The translations under genes and the position numbers were made by a program. Under the pieces are notes generated by a model that saw only the letters and a program-made list of their open reading frames with translations, made no database searches and was not told the DNA's origin. 64,000 nucleotides of DNA from RGIG9379 sp031553005 (lineage in GTDB: Bacteria > Bacteroidota > Bacteroidia > Bacteroidales > Paludibacteraceae): assembly GCA_031553005.1 (NCBI GenBank), contig JAVBMA010000001.1:40530-104529 (forward strand). The letters run 5' to 3'. Shown here piece by piece: positions 26,385 to 34,646 of the stretch. Numbering within the stretch: the first letter of the stretch is position 1; each line of letters opens with the position of its first letter.

Positions 26385-26407
26385 CAGAAAATTAAATGAT
26401 TTTTTAA

Positions 26408-27385
26408 ATGAAAAAAATATTAGGGTTAGGAAATCCACTTGTGGATATGCTAACAATATTAGAATCAGACGATTTACTAAACGACTTTTCTTTACCCAAA
26501 GGCAGTATGCAATTAGTAGATTCGGATCTCTCCGGAAAAATATCGGCAAAATTAAAAAATGATAACCGCTTTTTAGTCACAGGCGGCTCTGCATCTAACA
26601 CCATCAGCGGATTAGCCAAGTTGGGAGTTGCTGTCGGATTTGCGGGAAAAATAGGAAATGATGAAATCGGAACTTTCTTTCAGGCAGACTCGGAAAAACA
26701 CGGTATAAAATCCCATTTAGTCCGAAGCGAATCGCCTTCGGGAGTCTGTATTTCATTAGTGTCTCCGGATGGGGAACGAACAATGGCAACTTGTCTTGGA
26801 GCTGCATGCGAAATGGCTCCTAACGATTTGAATGAAAGCATATTCTCCGGATACGATTATTGTCATTTCGAGGGTTACTGGGTACAGAACAGAGAATTAA
26901 TCCTTACAGCCATGCAAATGGCAAAAAAGAGCGGATTAAAAATATCATTGGATTTAGCCAGTTATAATGTAGTACTGGAGAATCTGGATTTCCTAAAACA
27001 AATCACCCGCGATTACGTAGATATTCTTTTTGCCAACGAAGATGAAGCGAAAGCATTTACCGGAAAAGAACCGGAAAAAGCGCTGGATGAAATAGCGAGT
27101 ATCTGCGAAATAGCAGTAGTAAAACTCGGCGCACAAGGCTCATATGTAAAAAAGGAAGGAATAAAATATGAAATTGAGCCTATGTCCGATGTGGTTTGCC
27201 TTGATTCGACAGGCGCCGGAGATTTATATGCTTCGGGATTCCTTTACGGACTTACCAAAGAACTGCCATTGCAAGAGTGTGGAAAAATAGGTTCTATTGT
27301 TGCCGGAAATGTAATTCAGGTTGTCGGACCTAAATTAGATGATGAGAAATGGAACATAATAAAAAGCCAAAATTTGATTAAGTAA
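26408..27385 (+). CDS. PfkB family carbohydrate/nucleoside kinase (adenosine kinase-like)
   Basis: 325 residues, ribokinase fold. Contains GNPLVDML at the N-terminus, TGGSASNTISGLAKLG (PfkB signature 1 region), GKIGNDEIG, and DSTGAGDLYASGFLYGL (signature 2, with the anion-hole GAGD and catalytic Asp). It phosphorylates a hydroxymethyl group of a sugar or nucleoside with ATP; Bacteroidota annotations often call such proteins adenosine kinase or sugar kinase, and the sequence does not decide between them. It is monocistronic, divergent from the tRNA-Asn pair and followed by a palindrome-containing gap. Confidence 0.87.
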   Translation: MKKILGLGNPLVDMLTILESDDLLNDFSLPKGSMQLVDSDLSGKISAKLKNDNRFLVTGGSASNTISGLAKLGVAVGFAGKIGNDEIGTFFQADSEKHGIKSHLVRSESPSGVCISLVSPDGERTMATCLGAACEMAPNDLNESIFSGYDYCHFEGYWVQNRELILTAMQMAKKSGLKISLDLASYNVVLENLDFLKQITRDYVDILFANEDEAKAFTGKEPEKALDEIASICEIAVVKLGAQGSYVKKEGIKYEIEPMSDVVCLDSTGAGDLYASGFLYGLTKELPLQECGKIGSIVAGNVIQVVGPKLDDEKWNIIKSQNLIK

Positions 27386-27654
27386 TTAGCAAATTGGTTA
27401 ATTAGCAGATTAGCAAATTAAAGAGTTTACTAATATTTTCGTTTCTTTGTATAATATTCAAATGGATCTTCGCGGCTTTGCGTTTTGGAATTAAGCGCAA
27501 GCGCTTTTTCTGATTTAACGCTAAGTCGCAAAGTGCATAAAGTCACGAAGTTTTTTTCATGTGAATGACACTGATAGTCTAATCGGTCAGCCGATTAGTC
27601 AGTTAATCTGAAGATCTGTATATAATTTTCGTCATGTACTAAATAAAATAGATA
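27386..27654. other. Intergenic region with CTTCGCGGCTTTGCG-type palindrome
   Basis: Contains GGATCTTCGCGGCTTTGCG near 27465-27483 and a related inverted sequence (CGCAAAGTGCATAAAGTCAC) near 27527-27546, flanking GCGCAAGCGC. It also has a short GGTCAGCC/GGCTGACC-like dyad near 27580. It appears to be another dispersed intergenic palindrome. No gene. Confidence 0.4.
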
Positions 27655-28560
27655 ATGAAACTATCCGTAATAATTTGTACTTACAACCGGGATAAATACA
27701 TATATACTCTTTTGAAGAGTATTGCCGAAAACAATTTTCCTTCAGGAAAATTTGAAATTATCCTGATCAATAATAACAGTACGGACAATACCGAATCTGA
27801 ATGCAAACGCTTTCAGGCAGACTTTCCGGAAACGGAATTTCATTATTTCATTGAAAAAAATCAGGGCCTTTCGTATGCCCGGAACAGAGGGATAAAAGAA
27901 GCTGCCGGAGAAATTCTGATTTATACTGATGACGATGCAACTGTCAATAAAGAGTATCTGCAAACTTATTACTCTTTTTTCAAGCAAAATTTATCTGCTA
28001 TGGGGGCAGGCGGACCTGTAATTCCTGTATACGAAACTCAAAAACCCAAATGGATGTCATACTTTACGTTGCGGTTAATCACCGGATATCTATATAAAGG
28101 CAATCACATTTTAGAGTTTAAAGGAAAAGATTATCCGGTAGGATGCAATGCCGTATACCGGAAATCTGTTTTTGACAAAACAGGTCTTTTCAATGTTGAT
28201 TTAGGACGAAAAGGGAACGGCCTTATGGGAGCGGAAGAAAAAGATATTTTTGATAAAATGCGCTCAGCCGGAATGAAATACTATTATCTTCCCGATGCAA
28301 TACTTTACCACATCATTTCCGACGCAAAACTAAAAAAGGAATACTTCAACCGCCTTACTTATTCAATTGGAAAAAGCGAGCAAATGCGAACCAAGGCGAT
28401 ATCCAATTGGAAATATATAAAAAGAATTATTTCGGAAGGAATCAAATGGGGAGTATCCCTCCTTTTATGCGTTGGATATACTCTTATATTAACGCCTCAG
28501 AAAGGATGGAAGCTAATCATTTTCCGTTGGAACGTAACAAAGGGATTAATAGAAAAGTAA
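27655..28560 (+). CDS. Glycosyltransferase family 2 protein
   Basis: 301 residues. GT-A domain with LSVIICTYNRDKYIYTLLKS, ILINNNSTDNTE, GLSYARNRGIKEAAGEILIY and the metal-binding TDDDA. Later, PVGCNAVYRKSVFDKTG and GAEEKDIFDKM match the acceptor/ED-loop region of the family. The C-terminus carries one hydrophobic segment (WGVSLLLCVGYTLILT), suggesting membrane association. It is an isolated gene flanked by repeats, upstream of kdsD. The acceptor could be LPS core or the second polysaccharide made by the 30-34.6 kb operon. Confidence 0.87.
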   Translation: MKLSVIICTYNRDKYIYTLLKSIAENNFPSGKFEIILINNNSTDNTESECKRFQADFPETEFHYFIEKNQGLSYARNRGIKEAAGEILIYTDDDATVNKEYLQTYYSFFKQNLSAMGAGGPVIPVYETQKPKWMSYFTLRLITGYLYKGNHILEFKGKDYPVGCNAVYRKSVFDKTGLFNVDLGRKGNGLMGAEEKDIFDKMRSAGMKYYYLPDAILYHIISDAKLKKEYFNRLTYSIGKSEQMRTKAISNWKYIKRIISEGIKWGVSLLLCVGYTLILTPQKGWKLIIFRWNVTKGLIEK

Positions 28561-28880
28561 GCATTAAGAAAGTTATCTTTTTATATATTATGCGAATCAG
28601 GAGTTGAAAAGGGATCGAAAAGCCAAAAATTCATGAAGCTGTTCCAAAAGTCCTTTAACCACAAAGGACGCAAAGTTTTACACTAAGGAACACAAAGGAT
28701 ATTGGCTGATTAACAAAACATTGTGAACTTTGTGAATTCCCTTTGGGTACTTTGGGTAAAGAATATAGGCTTTTGGGACAGCCTCATGACAATCAAGCCC
28801 TATTGGGCTAAATTTCAATAACATTCAACTACTGATTCGCATTGATTATTATTAATTGACAATATTTAAAAAACTTCATA
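28561..28880. other. Intergenic region holding palindromic repeat copy B
   Basis: Almost half of this 320-bp gap is the dispersed repeat (28637-28785). Immediately after it a small dyad AGCCCTATTGGGCT (about 28796-28809) resembles AGCCCATTCTGGGCT downstream of copy A (near 25149), so the similarity between the two copies extends beyond the core repeat. No promoter with full consensus found before kdsD. Confidence 0.55.
28637..28785. repeat. Dispersed CTTTGTG-rich palindromic repeat, copy B
   Basis: Shares with copy A, in inverted order, GCTGTTCCAAAAGTCCTTTA, ACCACAAAGGA, CACTAAGGAACACAAAGGAT, TTTGTGAATTCC and GGGTAAAGAATATAGGC. Several C/G changes separate the copies, so the insertion is not recent. 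Confidence 0.8.
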
Positions 28881-29822
28881 ATGGATCTAAAAAAAATTGC
28901 TGTTTCTACTTTCAGAGAAGAAGCAAATGCTATACTAGACCTCGAAAATCAACTCACTGATGATTTTGAAAAGATAGTGCATACTATCTTCAAAATGAAA
29001 GGCCGGTTGATTATCATCGGTGTCGGAAAATCAGGTCTGATAGGAGCCAAAATGGCTGCAACATTTGCAAGTACAGGAACTCCTTCCTTTTCTATTCATC
29101 CGGTAGAAGCATTTCATGGAGATCTTGGAATGATTACATCCGAAGATATTATTATAGCCATATCCTATTCCGGAACCACAGATGAATTATTGCGTTTAGT
29201 GCCTTATCTGGAAGAAAGGAATATACCCATCATTGCTTTAACCGGCGATCCGAAATCTTTATTGGCTACACATGCAACATATCATCTCAATGTTTCCATA
29301 AAAAAAGAAGCTTGTCCGCTAAACCTCGCCCCGACTTCATCCACTACTGCAACGCTGGTTATGGGAGACGCTTTAGCGGTAGCGCTTATGGAACTGCGCA
29401 ACTTCAAAGAGGAAGATTTTGCCCGCTTTCATCCGGGAGGTAACCTGGGATACCGCTTATTGACTAAAGTAAAGGATGTTATGCGGAGAGATAATTTGCC
29501 GACTGTCCTGCCGACAACAAAAATAAGCGATGCAATCATTAAAATAAGCGACGCAAAATTAGGTCTTGTTGTAGTAGCCCGGGACAATGAAATATGCGGA
29601 ATAATAACGGATGGCGACATACGCCGGACTATGCAAAAACACCAGGAAAACTCTTTTCACATAGAAGTGGAGAATGTAATGACTCTCAATCCTATTACCA
29701 TACAGGAAGACGCAAAAGTCATTGATGCCGAAAACCTGATGAAACAGCACAATATTCATGCATTACTTGTACTGGACAAAGAGATGCAATTGGTAGGGAT
29801 TTTGGACTCGTTTAGATTATAA
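28881..29822 (+). CDS. kdsD: D-arabinose 5-phosphate isomerase (SIS + two CBS domains)
   Basis: 313 residues. Interconverts ribulose 5-phosphate and arabinose 5-phosphate, the first step to Kdo for LPS. N-terminal SIS domain: IIGVGKSGLIGAKMAATFAS, FHGDLGMI, ISYSGTTDELLRLVP, TSSTTATLVMGDALAVAL and FARFHPGG. Two CBS motifs follow (VKDVMRRDNLPTVLPTTKIS; VENVMTLNPITIQEDAKVID). The domain order and length match KdsD/GutQ. No other Kdo genes are adjacent, so a specialised paralogue serving a capsule sugar cannot be excluded. Confidence 0.9.
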   Translation: MDLKKIAVSTFREEANAILDLENQLTDDFEKIVHTIFKMKGRLIIIGVGKSGLIGAKMAATFASTGTPSFSIHPVEAFHGDLGMITSEDIIIAISYSGTTDELLRLVPYLEERNIPIIALTGDPKSLLATHATYHLNVSIKKEACPLNLAPTSSTTATLVMGDALAVALMELRNFKEEDFARFHPGGNLGYRLLTKVKDVMRRDNLPTVLPTTKISDAIIKISDAKLGLVVVARDNEICGIITDGDIRRTMQKHQENSFHIEVENVMTLNPITIQEDAKVIDAENLMKQHNIHALLVLDKEMQLVGILDSFRL

Positions 29823-29826
29823 AAAG

Positions 29827-29934
29827 TGTATTAAGTAATTGATAAAATTTAATGATGTATTTAGACAAGTTGACGAGTAAACGAGAACAAGAATGACTTG
29901 TTTACTTTGCCTAGCCGTCAACTTGTTTACTAAA
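29827..29934 (+). repeat. Dispersed repeat of about 110 bp, first copy
   Basis: Shares with 42143-42264 (inverted) TTAAGTAATTGATaAAATTT, AATGAtGTATTT and the GTTGACGAGTAAACGAG / CTTGTTTACT palindromic part. The GTAAACAAGTTGAC words make each copy internally palindromic. It fills most of the kdsD to 29970 gap. Confidence 0.7.
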
Positions 29935-29969
29935 AACACAACAATAAATTCTTTATAAAACTTAAAGAA

Positions 29970-31775
29970 ATGCAAGCAATCATTTTAGCCGCAGGCATGG
30001 GTAAACGCCTGAAAGAATTGACGAAGGATAATACCAAATGTATGCTCAAGGTGAACGGCGTTACCTTGATCGAAAGGCTTTTACATCAATTAGATTCATT
30101 GCATTTGAGTAAAATAATTCTTGTTGTAGGTTATAAATCGGAAAATCTGATCGAATACATCAACGGTTTAGATGTAAAAACTCCGATCAAATTTATCAAC
30201 AACCCTATTTACGATAAAACAAATAATATCTATTCGCTTTACTTGGCAAAAGAGTCATTAAAAGCTGAAGATACCCTTCTTTTCGAATCCGACCTGATCG
30301 TCGAAGACAGCATTATTTCTAAAATATTGAATAATCCGTATCCCGACTTGGCGCTTGTTGCAAAGTTTGAAAGCTGGATGGATGGTACTGTCGTAACAAT
30401 TGATGAAGAAAACAATATTGTCCGGTTTATCCCGAATAAATCATTCCGATTTGAAGAGATTCTTTCGTACCATAAAACAGTAAATATCTATAAATTCAGC
30501 CGTGATTTTTCAGCAAACATGTATGTTCCGTTTTTGGAAGCTTACTGTGCCGCTCTCGGCAAAAACGAATATTATGAACAAGTGCTCCGCGTCCTGACAT
30601 TACTTGACAAGCCCGGAATAAAAGCGCTTCCTCTCAATAATGAACATTGGTACGAAATTGACGACATACAGGATTTGGATATTGCCGAATCAATTTTTGC
30701 TAACAGTGAAGAGTCTTTACAAAAAATATCAGCTCGCTACGGTGGTTACTGGCGATATCCGGATATGTTGGATTTTTGCTACTTGGTAAATCCTTATTTT
30801 CCATCATCAAAATTAACTGCGGAAATCAAAGCCAACTTCGAACGGCTAATGTGCGAATATCCTTCCGGACTTAATGTCAACAATTTGTTGGCGGCAAAAA
30901 ACTTCGACATCAACCAAAATTACATCTGTGTTGGTAATGGCGCTGCCGAGTTAATTAAATCAATAACATCTCTTTTAAAAGGTATTTTCGGCGTTATTTA
31001 CCCTACTTTTGAAGAATATCCGAACAGATTGGATAAAGAGAGAATAGTGTCGTTCTCGCCAGGCAACTCTTGCTTTTCATACAATGAAAACGATATCATT
31101 AATTATTTTTCCAGTAAAAAAATTGATAATCTGGTCATTATTAATCCGGATAATCCTTCGGGCAATTTTATTTCAAAAACGGGATTGGAGAAGTTATGCG
31201 AATGGAGTAAAAACCAAGCCATAACATTGATTATTGACGAATCGTTTATTGACTTTGCCGAAAGTGGAAAAGAAACAACTCTGATTACAGACGAGATCCT
31301 TGAGAAATATCCGGATCTGATCATTGTAAAAAGTATATCAAAATCGTATGGTGTACCGGGATTGCGTTTGGGAATCATTGCGTCGGGTAACACCAATTTT
31401 ATTTCGCAGGTAAAACGTGATATTGCGATTTGGAATATCAACTCATTTGCTGAATTCTATCTTCAGATTTATGGCAAATATCAGGATGACTACAGGCAAG
31501 CCTGCCTTGATTTCGTTGAAGAAAGAGGGCGCTTTAAGCAGGACTTGGAAAAAATATCGTTTCTTCGGGTTATTCCTTCTCAGGCAAATTACTTTTTATG
31601 CGAAATTACCGGAAAATATACCTCTTCTCTATTAACAAAAATCCTATTGGAAAAATACCGGATACTTATCAAGGATTGTTTTTCGAAAACCGGAAACCGG
31701 AATTTTGTCCGTATCGCAGTGCGCAACACAAAAGACAATAACAAGATAATTGAAGCATTAACTGATTTACAATGA
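29970..31775 (+). CDS. LicC-like cytidylyltransferase fused to CobD-like PLP enzyme
   Basis: 601 residues, two enzymes in one chain. Residues 1-240 are a LicC-type nucleotidyltransferase: MQAIILAAGMGKRLKELT, KCMLKVNGVTLIERLL, NNIYSLYLAKE, FESDLIVED, and the C-terminal WYEIDDIQDL equivalent to LicC. Residues about 250-601 are a fold-type I PLP enzyme closest to CobD/HisC: VGNGAAELI, NPDNPSGNF, IDESFIDFA, SISKSYGVPGLRLG with the PLP lysine, QANYFLCEI, and ILIKDCFS with FVRIAVRNTKDN. CobD decarboxylates O-phospho-L-threonine, and a relative acts on O-phosphoserine. The combined chain could therefore make a phospho-amino-alcohol and turn it into a CDP derivative. LicD, two genes downstream, would transfer it. 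The decarboxylase assignment is inference; an aminotransferase is the alternative. Confidence 0.85.
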   Translation: MQAIILAAGMGKRLKELTKDNTKCMLKVNGVTLIERLLHQLDSLHLSKIILVVGYKSENLIEYINGLDVKTPIKFINNPIYDKTNNIYSLYLAKESLKAEDTLLFESDLIVEDSIISKILNNPYPDLALVAKFESWMDGTVVTIDEENNIVRFIPNKSFRFEEILSYHKTVNIYKFSRDFSANMYVPFLEAYCAALGKNEYYEQVLRVLTLLDKPGIKALPLNNEHWYEIDDIQDLDIAESIFANSEESLQKISARYGGYWRYPDMLDFCYLVNPYFPSSKLTAEIKANFERLMCEYPSGLNVNNLLAAKNFDINQNYICVGNGAAELIKSITSLLKGIFGVIYPTFEEYPNRLDKERIVSFSPGNSCFSYNENDIINYFSSKKIDNLVIINPDNPSGNFISKTGLEKLCEWSKNQAITLIIDESFIDFAESGKETTLITDEILEKYPDLIIVKSISKSYGVPGLRLGIIASGNTNFISQVKRDIAIWNINSFAEFYLQIYGKYQDDYRQACLDFVEERGRFKQDLEKISFLRVIPSQANYFLCEITGKYTSSLLTKILLEKYRILIKDCFSKTGNRNFVRIAVRNTKDNNKIIEALTDLQ

Positions 31776-32713
31776 GATTTATTGATTTTGATACAATCCG
31801 GCAATTAAATATTTCACCTTTCGAATGTGTGGAATGGGTAAAATATGCATTTAAGAAAAAATATGAATCCCAACTGCCTCCGAAAATCAGCATCAAAAAT
31901 GAAGGAAATATATTCTTCAATACAATGCCTGCCCAACTTCCTTATCTCAACAAATTCGGTGTAAAAATAGTATCACGCTTCCCTCAACGAACACCTGCAT
32001 TACAAAGCGACTTATTGTTATACGACTCTCAAAAAGGAGATTTTTTGGCGTTGATGGACGGCACTTGGATTACAACAATGCGTACTGGAGCAGTTGCTGC
32101 GATGACTATCAATCTATTACAAAAGAAAGATTCAACTACATACGCCTTTATGGGTTTGGGCAATACAGCCCGTGCAACACTTCTGTGTTTGCTTAGTATT
32201 CAAAGCAAACCAATTGTTGTCCGCCTTTTAGCTTACAAGGGACAAGAACTCTCTTTTATTGAAAGATTCAAGGACTTTCCGTCTATCCAATTTCAGATTT
32301 GTCAAAGTAATGAAGAGTTAATCTCCGGTGCCGATGTAGTTGTTTCTTGTGTTACGGCAATTGACGATTTAGTGGCTCCCGACGAATGTTTTAGCGAGGG
32401 TGTTCTGCTCGTACCTGTACATACCCGGGGATTTCAGAATTGCGATCTGTTTTTTGATAAAGTTTTTGCCGATGATATTGAGCATATCCGTACGTTTAAA
32501 TATTTCGACAAATTCAAATCGGTTGATGAAATCTCGCACATCTTACTTCACCAGATACCGGGACGGGAAAATGAACAAGAACGAATATTGGCATATAATA
32601 TCGGCATTGCCATCCACGACATTTATTTCGCCTCAAAAATTTATGATAAACTACCGGTTTCAACAGATGAATTCGGTTGTTTAAATAGTAAAGAAATGAA
32701 ACATTGGGTATAA
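31772..32713 (+). CDS. Ornithine cyclodeaminase / mu-crystallin family protein
   Basis: 313 residues. Has the family substrate segment TWITTMRTGAVAAMT and the Rossmann motif FMGLGNTARATL. VVSCVTAIDDLV and VDEISHILLHQIPGRENEQE match the C-terminal part of the family. Members include ornithine cyclodeaminase, alanine dehydrogenase, ketimine reductase and SbnB-type amino-acid synthases. The ATG overlaps the stop of the LicC-CobD fusion by 4 bp and a LicD gene starts 5 bp after it, so it most likely supplies or modifies the amino group of the phospho-amino-alcohol. The exact reaction is unknown. Confidence 0.82.
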   Translation: MRFIDFDTIRQLNISPFECVEWVKYAFKKKYESQLPPKISIKNEGNIFFNTMPAQLPYLNKFGVKIVSRFPQRTPALQSDLLLYDSQKGDFLALMDGTWITTMRTGAVAAMTINLLQKKDSTTYAFMGLGNTARATLLCLLSIQSKPIVVRLLAYKGQELSFIERFKDFPSIQFQICQSNEELISGADVVVSCVTAIDDLVAPDECFSEGVLLVPVHTRGFQNCDLFFDKVFADDIEHIRTFKYFDKFKSVDEISHILLHQIPGRENEQERILAYNIGIAIHDIYFASKIYDKLPVSTDEFGCLNSKEMKHWV

Positions 32714-32717
32714 TTCC

Positions 32718-33404
32718 ATGAAAAAAATCATCTATTTCATAACGAGCAAATTAGGCATTTTCAATGGCTTAACCGCCTTAAAACGAAAATTTGACAATAA
32801 TAAAAAAAACAAAGCCTTCCGGAAATACGGTTTAGAAACATTACGTCTGGCTGATGAAGCGGCTAAAGAAGCAGGGACTTTTCTTTTCCTTACTTTCGGA
32901 ACATTGCTTGGCGCTTATCGAGAGAAGGGGTTTATTCCTTTCGACAATGATTTGGATGTAGGCATCTTAAACCGGCCCGGCAATTTGCCTCAAATAATGA
33001 AAAAGTACGGCTTTGTACTTAAAGAACATACTTACATAAAAGAAACCGGCGTTATAACTGAGGAAAAGTACTTTTACAAAAATGTACAAATTGATTTTTT
33101 CTACTATTTCGAGGAGAATAGTGATTTGTATTGCCGGATTTTCAGGGCACACGAATTTAAATTACGTGATGAAGCAAATCAGAGTGATGGATTTCCTTCG
33201 GTAAAATCGTATGTTACGGCAGGCGATTTCGAAAAAAAAGATTTTTTAGGATTGCAACTCTGTTTTCCCAAAAACGCTGCAACCTGGCTCGAAGAGATTT
33301 ATGGAAAATCATTCATGACTCCTATTAAAAATTGGTCGGCAGACGATGGATATATAACCCGGATTGAAAAGCAAGATCAACGATTGTATCGAAAATTTTT
33401 CTGA
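32718..33404 (+). CDS. LicD family phosphotransferase (second in window)
   Basis: 228 residues. FLTFGTLLGAYREKGFIPFD followed by NDLDVG is the LicD/fukutin signature; DNDLD provides the metal-binding carboxylates (DDDID in most members). Presumed role: transfer of a phospho-alcohol from CDP to a polysaccharide sugar. It is the third gene of a tightly packed operon that also encodes a cytidylyltransferase-PLP enzyme, so the cargo is probably an amino-alcohol phosphate. Shorter than the LicD at 4665-5501 and not closely similar to it. Confidence 0.85.
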   Translation: MKKIIYFITSKLGIFNGLTALKRKFDNNKKNKAFRKYGLETLRLADEAAKEAGTFLFLTFGTLLGAYREKGFIPFDNDLDVGILNRPGNLPQIMKKYGFVLKEHTYIKETGVITEEKYFYKNVQIDFFYYFEENSDLYCRIFRAHEFKLRDEANQSDGFPSVKSYVTAGDFEKKDFLGLQLCFPKNAATWLEEIYGKSFMTPIKNWSADDGYITRIEKQDQRLYRKFF

Positions 33405-33446
33405 GAATTAATTCATTTCCCTATTTAAGTGATTACAGATAAAACC

Positions 33447-34646
33447 ATGAATATATTATTCTTCAATAATGCGGAAATATCGCCTATTGCCAATGGTATA
33501 CAACGTACAACAGGGCTGCTTTCCGATTCACTTACAAAAACGGGAAAATACAATTGCTTTTCAGCTTTTTACGAATACAACTCACTGCCTGTAAAAACTG
33601 AATTTACACAAAAGTTCAAAATAACCAGAGGCAATGAGTATGAAGAATTTAAACAGGTTATTATTGAATATAATATCGATTTCATTATTTGCCAGCAAGT
33701 TATAGCAAGCGAAAAAACATTTGAAAATATATCTCTTGCGGCAAAGGAGCAAAATTGTAAATTTATTTATTGCCTTCATGCTTCTCCGGATTATAATTTT
33801 ACCCGCCCCAATATAAAATCGGAGATTTATGCGATTATTCATAAAAGCCAAGGAGCTAAGGGAATTAGAAAATTAGCAGTCGGATTACTGCCGAAATTTA
33901 TTTATAACCATTTAGTAAATAAGCAAATAAAAAAACAGTTCACGACTTACAATAACTCTTTTGATAAAATAGTTTTATTGTCGGAACGATTTATCCATGA
34001 CTATATCAGACTATCAAATATGCCTGTGTCCAAACACCAAAATGTAGTTGCCATACCTAATATTTTGACTTTTACTAATGAGGTTTCTGCAAATAATATT
34101 GAGAATAAAGAAAATATTATTCTGATTGTCTCCCGCTTGTCGGAAAGGCAAAAAAGGATTTCGGACAGTCTGAAAATATGGAAAGAGATAGAATGCAAAA
34201 CGGATATTGAAGATTGGAAACTTATTATTTTAGGGACAGGAAACGACGAGGCTTATTATAAATATTTAGCAAAAAAGCTAAATATAAAAAATGTCTGTTT
34301 TGAAGGAAGGCAAGATCCGCTTGAGTATTACAAACGTGCTTCAATCTATATGATGACATCGGCATATGAGGGATTTCCAATGGTATTGACCGAAGCTGAG
34401 CAAATGGGTGTCGTACCTATTGCTTTTGATAGTTTTAACGCCGTACACGATGTAATTGAAAATGAATTCAACGGTATAATTATTGAGAATAAAAACGTTG
34501 AAATATTTGCCAACCGGCTGCTTTATCTTATGAAAAACAAAAAGATACGGGAAAGTATGGCGAAAAATGCATTTTCAAGCTGCCAAAAATTTTTGCCGGA
34601 CGAAGTATCAAAGCTATGGGATAATCTATTTACTTCTTTGATTTAA
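33447..34646 (+). CDS. Glycosyltransferase family 4 protein
   Basis: About 399 residues. Starts MNILFFNNAEISPIANGIQR; an in-frame GTG at 33429 is possible but less likely. The C-terminal GT-B half has LIVSRLSERQKRIS, FEGRQDPLEYY and TSAYEGFPMVLTEAEQMGVV with the EX7E region of GT4 enzymes. Last gene of the LicC-CobD/OCD/LicD operon (42-bp gap), so it may add the sugar that is then phospho-decorated. Its 3' end overlaps the convergent flippase gene by 17 bp. Confidence 0.86.
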   Translation: MNILFFNNAEISPIANGIQRTTGLLSDSLTKTGKYNCFSAFYEYNSLPVKTEFTQKFKITRGNEYEEFKQVIIEYNIDFIICQQVIASEKTFENISLAAKEQNCKFIYCLHASPDYNFTRPNIKSEIYAIIHKSQGAKGIRKLAVGLLPKFIYNHLVNKQIKKQFTTYNNSFDKIVLLSERFIHDYIRLSNMPVSKHQNVVAIPNILTFTNEVSANNIENKENIILIVSRLSERQKRISDSLKIWKEIECKTDIEDWKLIILGTGNDEAYYKYLAKKLNIKNVCFEGRQDPLEYYKRASIYMMTSAYEGFPMVLTEAEQMGVVPIAFDSFNAVHDVIENEFNGIIIENKNVEIFANRLLYLMKNKKIRESMAKNAFSSCQKFLPDEVSKLWDNLFTSLI

